Assembly (NCBI GenBank): GCA_002319955.1
Contig: DCJS01000028.1
Coordinates: 403-18,394 of the forward strand
Reading direction: 5' to 3'
DNA: 17,992 bases
From: Flavobacteriales bacterium UBA1694
Lineage (GTDB): Bacteria; Bacteroidota; Bacteroidia; Flavobacteriales; Weeksellaceae
Shown here piece by piece: positions 7,298-13,987 of this stretch. A program made the translations under genes and the position numbers. The notes under the pieces were generated by a model that was not told the DNA's origin, ran no database searches, and was given only the letters and a program-made list of their open reading frames with translations. The stretch's first letter is position 1. Every line of letters begins with the position of its first letter.

Positions 7298-8284
7298 TTA
7301 GTCCGTTCGGTCTGTGTTTTCCCAAACTAGGGCACTCGCCCCAAGAATTGCCGCATCGGCTTCGTTCAACTCACTGAATACTAACTGAACCTTACTTCTG
7401 AAAATTGGTAATAAATTACGCTCCATATGAAGTTTAGTCGGTTTTAAAATGAGATCGCCTGCTTGAATCACCCCGCCGAAAAGTAGGATCGCTTGGGGTG
7501 AAGAAAACATCACAAAATTTGCAAGGGCTTCTCCTAGTTTTTGTCCTGTGTATCGAAACACTTCTATCGCTGTTGGATCGCCTTTTATTGCACATTCGTG
7601 CACGGTCTTTGAATTAATTTCTTCTTCTGGATACTGATTAAGAAGCGATTCTGGGAATTCGGCTTTCATTTTCTTGGCCGTGATGGCGATTCCAGTGGCT
7701 GAGGCGTAGGCCTCTAAAGACCCTTCTGAGTCTGTGCTCCAGTGCTTTCTTCCATTGGGTTTCACGATGGTATGACCAAGCTCGCCTGCAAATCCGTCAT
7801 GCCCATAAACAAGTCGTCCTCCACAAACAATTCCACTTCCAACGCCAGTGCCAAGAGTGACCATAATAAAATCTCTCATTCCCCGGGCCGCACCGTAAAG
7901 CATCTCACCCAAAGCTGCCGCATTCGCATCGTTTGTCATTTTACAGGGTAGAGCGAATTTTTCAGTCATCATTTCTGCAAAAGGAATAACCCCTTTCCAC
8001 TTAAGGTTTGGCGCATGCTCAATGGTTCCACGGTAGTAATTCGCATTGGGGGCTCCTACCCCTATTCCTTCTAGAGATTTACTGTCGGAGCAGTGCTCAT
8101 CGATCAGAGGTTTTATCGTTTCATAGAGAGCGTCAACAAACGCCGTTGGCGTTTCATAATTCTCCGTTTTAATGCGGCCCTTATGTAAGATTTCACCTCG
8201 ATGATTCACAAGGCCATACTTTGTATTGGTTCCTCCGATATCGATGCCTAAGGCCACTTGGTTTGATAAGTTGATTAACGCCAT
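7298..8284 (-). CDS. ROK-family sugar kinase (glucokinase-like)
   Basis: The ROK (repressor, ORF, kinase) fold phosphorylates sugars with ATP; glucose or an amino sugar is likely. From ATG 8284 the product is 328 residues with an N-terminal phosphate loop GIDIGGTNTK (13-22), catalytic Asp in TNDANAAALGE (117-127), LGTGVGSG (144-151) and GELGH (167-171). An in-frame ATG at 8329 would add 15 hydrophobic residues unlike the family, so I start at 8284, which has AAAAAGG directly before it. There is no helix-turn-helix domain, so it is a kinase and not a repressor. The loop after GELGH lacks the CxCGxxGC zinc-binding cluster of most ROK proteins and reads GRKHWSTDSEGSLEAY (178-193). A strong terminator separates it from secA. 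Confidence 0.9.
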   Translation of the reverse strand: MALINLSNQVALGIDIGGTNTKYGLVNHRGEILHKGRIKTENYETPTAFVDALYETIKPLIDEHCSDSKSLEGIGVGAPNANYYRGTIEHAPNLKWKGVIPFAEMMTEKFALPCKMTNDANAAALGEMLYGAARGMRDFIMVTLGTGVGSGIVCGGRLVYGHDGFAGELGHTIVKPNGRKHWSTDSEGSLEAYASATGIAITAKKMKAEFPESLLNQYPEEEINSKTVHECAIKGDPTAIEVFRYTGQKLGEALANFVMFSSPQAILLFGGVIQAGDLILKPTKLHMERNLLPIFRSKVQLVFSELNEADAAILGASALVWENTDRTD

Positions 8285-8378
8285 CCTTTTTAAAATTGAG
8301 ACACTAAAAATACTAAAAAATAAGATCATAGCCTTAGAAAGCCTGATAAAAGTGCATTAAGTGATAAGGATTAGGCCT

Positions 8379-8420
8379 AAAAAAAAACTACCCAACAGAA
8401 TTCACTATTGAGTAGTTTTT
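8379..8420 (-). terminator. Rho-independent terminator after secA
   Basis: Arms TTGAGTAGTTTTT (8408-8420) and AAAAACTACCCAA (8383-8395) form a 13-bp stem with one G-U pair in the minus-strand RNA, a 12-nt loop, and a nine-T tail (complement of 8379-8387). It lies 18 nt after the secA stop and before the ROK kinase start. Confidence 0.92.
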
Positions 8421-8438
8421 AAGGTGATTTGCTAAAAA

Positions 8439-11400
8439 TTAGCTTGGGATTTCTCCTTTGTAAAGGAATGAAATCGTATCCATATTAATTTTCTCAACCA
8501 TTTCACTAAACAGGTAGAAGGATTCTTGTTTATAGATAACAAGTGGATCTTTCTGCTCGTATACAGCCCCTTGCGAGGACTTTCTTAAGTCGTCCATCTC
8601 ACGAAGGTGTAATTTCCAGTTCTCATCAATTAGAGAAAGGGTGATGTTCTTTTCAAAATCCTCAATAAGACTCTGGCATTTTGTTTCGTGCGCTTTTGCA
8701 AGGTCGGTCACAATTGTGATCGTCTTAAGACCATCAGAGAATGGCACTTGGATCATTTTAAACATATTGCCTTGATTTTTAAAAACGTTCTCGATGATTG
8801 GGAATGTTTTCTCCTTCATCAATTCTAAACGGTTTTTATAATCTTGCTCCGCAGCTGTAAAGACGCTTTGAATTAATTGCGCGTTAGTTTTACTCTTGAA
8901 ATCCGCTTCTGAAACCGGAGCTTCCATCGTAAAACTCTTAATGATTTCGTATTCGAACTCTTTATAATCACTTTGCAACTTGGTTCTAGTGACAATAGAC
9001 TGAGCCACATCAAAAATCATATTGCTAATGTCAAATTTAAGGTGGTCTCCAAAAAGAGCATTCTTTCTCTTTTTGTAAATCACATCTCTTTGTTTGTTCA
9101 TGACATCGTCATACTCAAGAAGCCTTTTACGAATTCCAAAGTTGTTTTCCTCAACTTTTTTCTGAGCCCGTTCGATAGACTTTGAAATCATGGAATGTTG
9201 AATCACTTCGCCCTCCTTATGGCCCATACGGTCCATCATTTTTGCAATTCGCTCTGAGCCAAATAAACGCATTAGATTGTCCTCTAAGGACACGTAGAAC
9301 TGCGAGCTTCCTGGATCTCCTTGACGGCCGGCACGACCTCTTAACTGGCGGTCAACACGTCTTGAATCGTGGCGCTCTGTTCCAATAATGGCAAGTCCGC
9401 CTGCTTCTTTAACTTCTTTCGCTAATTTAATATCGGTTCCTCTACCAGCCATGTTCGTGGCGATAGTAACTTGGCCAGGACGTCCGGCCTCTGCCACAAC
9501 TTCTGCCTCTTTTTTATGGAGTTTGGCGTTTAGTACTTGGTGGTTGATTTTTCGCAGTTGAAGCGCTCTAGACAGAAGTTGAGAAATATCAATCGACGTG
9601 GTACCCACTAAAACTGGACGCCCATTAGCTGTCAATCGCTCAATCTCCTCAATCACGGCATTGTACTTCTCACGATTGGTTTTGAAAACTAAATCTTGAC
9701 GGTCATCTCTTTGAATTGGACGGTTTGTTGGAATTACCACCACATCCAATTTGTAAATTTCCCAAAGTTCTCCAGCTTCCGTTTCTGCCGTACCAGTCAT
9801 CCCAGCAAGCTTGTTATACATTCGGAAGAAGTTTTGCAACGTCACCGTTGCAAAGGTTTGGGTTGCTGCTTCAATTTTTACGTTTTCTTTCGCTTCAATG
9901 GCTTGGTGCAGACCATCTGAGTAGCGGCGACCATCCATGATACGTCCCGTCTGCTCATCTACAATTTTAACCTCCGAATCGATAACCACGTATTCGTCGT
10001 CTTTTTCGAAAAGCGTGTAGGCTTTAAGAAGTTGACTTAAGGTGTGCACACGCTCTGACTTTTCAGCAAAGGTTCTGAATAAATCTTCTTTAGCTGCAAA
10101 TTCCTCGTCTTTATCTAAGTTCCTCGCTTCAAGCTCAGCGATCTGGGTGCCAATATCTTCTAAAACGAAGAAATCTTTATCTTCAATTCCCGCTGATAAA
10201 TACTCAACGCCTTTATCAGACAAATCAATTTGGTTGTTTTTTTCATCGATGACAAAATAAAGATCTTGATCGACCTTAGGCATGTCGCGATTATTATCTT
10301 GCATATACTGCGCTTCGGTCTTCTGAAGTAGGGCTTTGTTTCCTGTTTCAGATAGATACTTAATAAGGGGTCTAGACTTCGGTAGCCCTCTGTAGGCCTG
10401 AAGTAATTTGAATCCTCCTTCTTTGGTTTTTCCCGCTGCAATTAGTTTTTTTGCTTCGTTGAATATATGGGTAACCGTTTGCTTTTGAACCGCTACGATA
10501 CGGTCCACTGCTGGTTTTAAGACTTCGTATTCCTGTCTATCTCCCTGAGGAACAGGTCCAGAAATAATGAGTGGAGTTCTCGCATCGTCAACAAGCACCG
10601 AGTCGACCTCGTCCACAATGGCGAAGTTTAATTCCCTTTGAACAAGTTCTGAAGGAGAAGTTACCATGTTATCTCTTAGGTAGTCAAATCCAAATTCATT
10701 ATTTGTTCCGTAAGTAATATCTGAATTATAGGCACTTCTTCTCCCGTCTGAATTTGGTTGGTGGTTATCAATACAGTCGATAGATAAACCATGGAATTGG
10801 TAGATTGGTCCCATCCAAGCCGAGTCTCTTTTGGCCAGATAATCGTTCACCGTAACCACGTGTACGCCTCTTCCTGTAAGGGCATTTAAGTAAATGGGTA
10901 GCGTTCCTACTAGGGTCTTTCCTTCCCCAGTGGCCATTTCCGCAATTTTTCCATTGTGAAGCACAACGCCTCCAATAAATTGGACATCGTAATGCACCAT
11001 ATCCCATACAATAGGGGTTCCGTGGGCATTCCACTCGTTTTTCCACACGGCCTGATCGTCTTGAATCTCAACGAAATCTTTTCCTTGGGCTAAAGTCTTG
11101 TCCCAGTCTGTTGCTGTAACGCGGATTTCACCGTTTTCAGCCCAACGTCTGGCCGTTTCTTTTATAACGACAAAAGCGTCCGGTAGAATAGAGGCTAAAA
11201 CCTTTTCTTCGATTTGGTACGATTCTTTTTTGAGCGCATCAATCTTAGCGTAAAGGGCTTCCTTTTCATCAATATTGGTAACTGACTTGATCTGCTCCTC
11301 GATCTTTAATACTTCCTCAGTAATTGAGTTCGTGCTAGACTTTAATAGTTCTTTAAATTCTTGCGTTTTCGCTCGCAGTTCCTCGTCGTTTAATTCCTTA

Positions 11401-11510
11401 ATACTTGGTTCAGCGGCTTTAATTTTAGCTACTAATTTTTTTACTTCTTTAAGGTCCTTTGCGTTCTTGTCTCCTAAAAAACCTTTAAGTACTTGGTCTA
11501 AAACACTCAT
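8439..11510 (-). CDS. secA: Preprotein translocase ATPase SecA
   Basis: SecA drives post-translational export through SecYEG by ATP hydrolysis. The 1023-residue product contains Walker A MATGEGKT (192-199), GTNNEFGFDYLRDNM (268-282), Walker B with DEVD (300-303), ATNMAGRGTDIKL (684-696), QLRGRAGRQGDPG (722-734), and the helical-scaffold segment IDENWKLHLREMDDLR (961-976). Two insertions relative to E. coli are evident: a charged stretch near 58-100 and about 60-80 extra residues around 340-420, both expected in Bacteroidota. The protein ends 47 residues after the scaffold segment, so the C-terminal linker and the Cys-rich zinc/SecB-binding tail are absent. No lost frame continues downstream, because the terminator follows 18 nt after the stop. 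Only a poor -7 match (TCAGTTTG, complement of 11544-11551) stands upstream. Confidence 0.97.
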   Translation of the reverse strand: MSVLDQVLKGFLGDKNAKDLKEVKKLVAKIKAAEPSIKELNDEELRAKTQEFKELLKSSTNSITEEVLKIEEQIKSVTNIDEKEALYAKIDALKKESYQIEEKVLASILPDAFVVIKETARRWAENGEIRVTATDWDKTLAQGKDFVEIQDDQAVWKNEWNAHGTPIVWDMVHYDVQFIGGVVLHNGKIAEMATGEGKTLVGTLPIYLNALTGRGVHVVTVNDYLAKRDSAWMGPIYQFHGLSIDCIDNHQPNSDGRRSAYNSDITYGTNNEFGFDYLRDNMVTSPSELVQRELNFAIVDEVDSVLVDDARTPLIISGPVPQGDRQEYEVLKPAVDRIVAVQKQTVTHIFNEAKKLIAAGKTKEGGFKLLQAYRGLPKSRPLIKYLSETGNKALLQKTEAQYMQDNNRDMPKVDQDLYFVIDEKNNQIDLSDKGVEYLSAGIEDKDFFVLEDIGTQIAELEARNLDKDEEFAAKEDLFRTFAEKSERVHTLSQLLKAYTLFEKDDEYVVIDSEVKIVDEQTGRIMDGRRYSDGLHQAIEAKENVKIEAATQTFATVTLQNFFRMYNKLAGMTGTAETEAGELWEIYKLDVVVIPTNRPIQRDDRQDLVFKTNREKYNAVIEEIERLTANGRPVLVGTTSIDISQLLSRALQLRKINHQVLNAKLHKKEAEVVAEAGRPGQVTIATNMAGRGTDIKLAKEVKEAGGLAIIGTERHDSRRVDRQLRGRAGRQGDPGSSQFYVSLEDNLMRLFGSERIAKMMDRMGHKEGEVIQHSMISKSIERAQKKVEENNFGIRKRLLEYDDVMNKQRDVIYKKRKNALFGDHLKFDISNMIFDVAQSIVTRTKLQSDYKEFEYEIIKSFTMEAPVSEADFKSKTNAQLIQSVFTAAEQDYKNRLELMKEKTFPIIENVFKNQGNMFKMIQVPFSDGLKTITIVTDLAKAHETKCQSLIEDFEKNITLSLIDENWKLHLREMDDLRKSSQGAVYEQKDPLVIYKQESFYLFSEMVEKINMDTISFLYKGEIPS

Positions 11511-11587
11511 ATTTTCAATATTTAACTGTGATCCGAAAGGAGCACAAACTGATGGGGCGCTGAGGCGCTTCCATGTAATATAATTCT

Positions 11588-11618
11588 AAAAAAGCTTTAA
11601 GCATTAAGCCTAAAGCTT
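11588..11618 (-). terminator. Rho-independent terminator after the DUF2795 gene
   Basis: AAGCTTTA (complement of 11611-11618) and TAAAGCTT (complement of 11592-11599) form the stem, extended by two more pairs after one mismatch, and a T6 tail (complement of 11588-11593) overlaps its end. The hairpin begins 7 nt after the DUF2795 stop codon. This separates that gene from secA. Confidence 0.8.
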
Positions 11619-11625
11619 CATTTCT

Positions 11626-11847
11626 TTAGTATTCGTCTTCGTTCCATAGGAAATCCTCGTCCGTAGGGTAGTCACTCCACACCTCTTCAATGGATTCATA
11701 AATTTCCCCTTCGTCTTCGATAGCCTGAAGGTTTTCAACTACCTCCATTGGTGCGCCTGTTCGGATCGCATAATCAATAAGTTCCGCTTTGGTCATTGGC
11801 CAAGGGGCATCACTTAAATAAGAAGCTAATTCTAATGTCCAATACAT
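11626..11847 (-). CDS. Small acidic DUF2795 protein
   Basis: The 73-residue protein is recognisable as the Bacteroidota form of DUF2795: it starts MYWTLELASYLSDAPWPMTK (1-20) and continues ELIDYAIRTGAPMEVVENL (22-40), a helical core, then ends in a strongly acidic tail (about 41-73) rich in E, D, W and Y. No function is established that I know of. No cysteines, signal peptide or membrane segment are present, so it is a soluble cytoplasmic protein. It has its own candidate promoter box (11873-11880) and terminator (11588-11618), so it is a single-gene unit between the epimerase and secA. The mixed aromatic/acidic tail suggests a binding surface, but this is speculation. Confidence 0.85.
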   Translation of the reverse strand: MYWTLELASYLSDAPWPMTKAELIDYAIRTGAPMEVVENLQAIEDEGEIYESIEEVWSDYPTDEDFLWNEDEY

Positions 11848-11872
11848 ATTTTTAGTATTTATAAAATTTTTG

Positions 11873-11880
11873 CAAAAGTA
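11873..11880 (-). promoter_or_regulatory. Candidate -7 box for the DUF2795 gene
   Basis: TACTTTTG, an exact TAnnTTTG match on the minus strand, lies 25 nt before the start codon at 11847. The rest of the 149-nt gap up to the epimerase is A/T-rich and I do not find a convincing TTG -33 element. Confidence 0.5.
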
Positions 11881-11996
11881 TAAAAATAGATGACGCTATT
11901 GTCTTTTTTGTGACTGATTTTCAATCTTTTTAGTAAATTCTTTACCAAAGTCTAAGACTTAAAATCAAAAAAGAGCAAACATCCCCTATTCGAAGA

Positions 11997-13028
11997 CTAT
12001 TGGGCTGGATTTCTCAAAAACCATTCCACAAATTTTTTTATGCCATTTTGGAAGTTTGTTCTAGGGGAATACCCTACGAGCGAGCGGGCTTTGTCAATAT
12101 TGGCATGGGTTTTCTCTACATCGCCAGGTTGCATTGGTAGGCTCTTTTTATGCGCGTCTATTTTCAACTCTGACTCTATAGTAAGGAGCATCTCATTTAG
12201 AGAAACCACTTGATTCTCTCCTAAATTTAAAATTTCATAGAGAGGTGAATTTTTCTCTAAATGGCTAAGGGACTTAAGGATCCCGTCAATAATATCCTCG
12301 ATATAGGTGTAGTCTCTCGAACTACTTCCCTCACCAAAGAAAGGGATTTCTTCCCCGTTATGAATTAAGCGCGTGAATTTGTGAATTGCCAAATCGGGCC
12401 TTTGCCGAGGGCCATAGACGGTAAAAAACCTTAAATGGATCATATCCATCCCATAGAGGTGGTGGTAGACATGTCCTAGAATCTCTGTACAGCGTTTTGT
12501 TGCTGCATAGGGTGAAATCGGTAAATCTACGGCGTCACTTTCAGTAAAAGGAATTCGCTCATTATTACCGTAGACACTGGAGGACGAGGCATTTAAGAAT
12601 TTAGAGACCCCAAATTCTTTACATAGCTCCCATAAATTGGTGGTTCCAACGATATTAACTTCCTGGTACTCAATGGGCTTTTCAATGCTCGGTCGCACCC
12701 CTGCCAAAGCCGCTAAATGGATGACCGCCTCAAAGGTGTGGGAGAGAAAAACTTCACGTAGTTGCTCCATGGATCGAATGTCCACAAGCTCTAGCGCGTA
12801 ACGCTCCGAGTGAACTTTTGTGACAAGATGCGCAAGATCCACGCTTTTCGAATTAAATTCAAATGGCCCCTCATCCCCCAAAGAATTTAAGGTATTCGCT
12901 ATTTTTATTTTATAGTCGTAGAAATCATCGAAATTGTCAACATTAATGACAGAATGTCCATTTTTGAGTAAGCTCTCAATGAGATGAGACCCAATAAATC
13001 CACTGCCGCCCGTTACTAAATAGGTCAT
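11997..13028 (-). CDS. NAD-dependent nucleotide-sugar epimerase, UDP-glucuronate 4-epimerase-like
   Basis: From ATG 13028 the product is 343 residues and starts directly with the Rossmann NAD loop TYLVTGGSGFIGSHL (2-16). It is an extended short-chain dehydrogenase: HLAALAGVRPSIEKP (104-118), NASSSSVYG (146-154), and the catalytic YAATK pair Tyr174/Lys178. The segments FFTVYGPRQRPDLAIHKFTR (201-220) and MQPGDVEKTHANID (299-312) are typical of UDP-glucuronate 4-epimerases and the related surface-polysaccharide epimerases; substrate remains unproven. The enzyme is cytosolic and would feed LPS, capsule or glycoprotein synthesis. An upstream ATG at 13046 would add six residues before the Rossmann strand and overlap the -7 region, so I reject it. 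It is divergent from the DUF2797 gene. No clear terminator follows. Confidence 0.9.
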   Translation of the reverse strand: MTYLVTGGSGFIGSHLIESLLKNGHSVINVDNFDDFYDYKIKIANTLNSLGDEGPFEFNSKSVDLAHLVTKVHSERYALELVDIRSMEQLREVFLSHTFEAVIHLAALAGVRPSIEKPIEYQEVNIVGTTNLWELCKEFGVSKFLNASSSSVYGNNERIPFTESDAVDLPISPYAATKRCTEILGHVYHHLYGMDMIHLRFFTVYGPRQRPDLAIHKFTRLIHNGEEIPFFGEGSSSRDYTYIEDIIDGILKSLSHLEKNSPLYEILNLGENQVVSLNEMLLTIESELKIDAHKKSLPMQPGDVEKTHANIDKARSLVGYSPRTNFQNGIKKFVEWFLRNPAQ

Positions 13029-13043
13029 TGCTGATTTTAAGCA

Positions 13044-13071
13044 CAAATTTAAGAAATTTAGCTTGCCAAAA
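13044..13071 (-). promoter_or_regulatory. Candidate promoter of the epimerase gene
   Basis: On the minus strand, TTTTG (complement of 13067-13071), 15 nt, then TAAATTTG (complement of 13044-13051), an exact TAnnTTTG -7 box, 15 nt before the start at 13028. The spacer is a little shorter than the usual Bacteroidota range. Confidence 0.5.
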
Positions 13072-13089
13072 CTTAAATCCTTACTTTTA
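13063..13089 (+). promoter_or_regulatory. Candidate promoter of the DUF2797 gene
   Basis: TTG (13063-13065), 16 nt, then TACTTTTA (13082-13089), which matches TAnnTTTG except for the last base, 15 nt before the start at 13105. Its -33 element is 1 nt from that of the opposing epimerase promoter. Confidence 0.4.
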
Positions 13090-13104
13090 CTTAAAATTTA
13101 AAGC

Positions 13105-13908
13105 ATGCAGTTTGAAGGCCAACTCTTAAAAATGATCACGCACCAAGCGACCCCGATCCAATATTATCTTAATCTCTCCCACGACCTTATCCACATGAAT
13201 TCGCTAATTGGCCAAACCCTCGAATTCAACCACCTTGGTTACCAATGTGTCAACTGCCAAAGGGATGAGAAGCTATTTCGAATGGGATTCTGCAAGAAAT
13301 GTTTTTTCGAAAGTCCTTACGCGAGCGATTCAATCATCCGCCCCGAACTTTCAAGAGCGCACCTTGGGGAGCAGGAACGCGACCTAGAAATTGAAAAATC
13401 CATTCAACTTGTTCCCCACATTGTTTATCTCGCCTACACGGGTGAGGTAAAAGTCGGTGTAACTCGGGAATCTCAAATTCCGACCCGCTGGATTGATCAA
13501 GGGGCCACCTTTGCGCTTGCGATTGCCAAAACCACAAACCGCTACGAGGCTGGAATGATTGAGCTTGCCCTTAAGACGCAATTATCGGACAAGACAAATT
13601 ACAGAAAGATGCTAAAAGATGAGTATGAAGATGATTTGGATCTCGCGAACTTCCGAACTCAGGCTCAAAAGCTATTTCCTGGTGAATTCTCCAAATACTT
13701 TAATGCAGATCAAGAGATCTGGCATCTGGACTATCCTTACACAGCCCCAGAGAAAATAACCACACTTTCACTAGATAAACGCCCGTCCTTTAGCTCTGTA
13801 TTAAAAGGCATAAAAGGCCAATATCTTGCCTTTGAAGGGGGTTCTGTTTTGAATGTTCGAAGCCATGAAGGCTATGTGGTTTCCTTAAATACAAAAAAAG
13901 AGGCTTGA
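13105..13908 (+). CDS. DUF2797 protein: zinc ribbon followed by a GIY-YIG-like region
   Basis: The 267-residue protein is recognisable as DUF2797 from KVGVTRESQIPTRWIDQGAT (116-135), the family's most conserved block. The N-terminal part carries a CxxC-x11-CxxC zinc-ribbon pattern (Cys48, 51, 63, 66). The next region runs HIVYLAYTG (105-113), VKVGVT (115-120), Arg128 and a helix with Glu148 and Glu153. This order of strand Tyr, Gly strand, Arg and helix Glu resembles GIY-YIG nucleases of the T5orf172 type, though the second Tyr is replaced; this relation is my inference. The C-terminal 80 residues have no motif I know. There is no signal peptide. Function is unknown; zinc ribbon plus nuclease-like fold suggests nucleic-acid binding. 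The start is supported by the family-like opening FEGQLLKM. An AsmA-like gene follows after 79 nt without a terminator. Confidence 0.85.
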   Translation: MQFEGQLLKMITHQATPIQYYLNLSHDLIHMNSLIGQTLEFNHLGYQCVNCQRDEKLFRMGFCKKCFFESPYASDSIIRPELSRAHLGEQERDLEIEKSIQLVPHIVYLAYTGEVKVGVTRESQIPTRWIDQGATFALAIAKTTNRYEAGMIELALKTQLSDKTNYRKMLKDEYEDDLDLANFRTQAQKLFPGEFSKYFNADQEIWHLDYPYTAPEKITTLSLDKRPSFSSVLKGIKGQYLAFEGGSVLNVRSHEGYVVSLNTKKEA

Positions 13909-13987
13909 TTTTTACTAGTAAGGTCTAACCCTAGGACTAGGTTGGCATAAAGCTAGTATGATTGTAAAAAACACAAGAATTTAGCGA

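Noticed and set aside
7288..7310. CCGAA/TTCGG hairpin across the end of the ROK gene
   Set aside because: Short stem, 13-nt loop, no T-run; not a terminator.
7119..7377. Short open frames on both strands across the msrA/ROK gap
   Set aside because: They overlap the ends of two conserved genes, have biased composition and no family features.
8285..8329. Upstream ATG extending the ROK kinase by 15 residues
   Set aside because: The added residues are hydrophobic and unlike ROK N-termini; the inner ATG gives the normal distance to the phosphate loop. It could still be used, as AAGG lies upstream of it.
9182..10260. Several plus-strand open frames of 68-74 codons
   Set aside because: All lie antisense to highly conserved SecA coding sequence and show no domain or start signal.
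11949..11961. AAGTC/GACTT mini-hairpin after the epimerase gene
   Set aside because: Five A/T-rich pairs with a 3-nt loop and no proper T tail; likely chance.
13029..13046. Upstream ATG extending the epimerase by six residues
   Set aside because: The Rossmann strand normally starts directly after the initiator Met, and the extension overlaps the -7 box.
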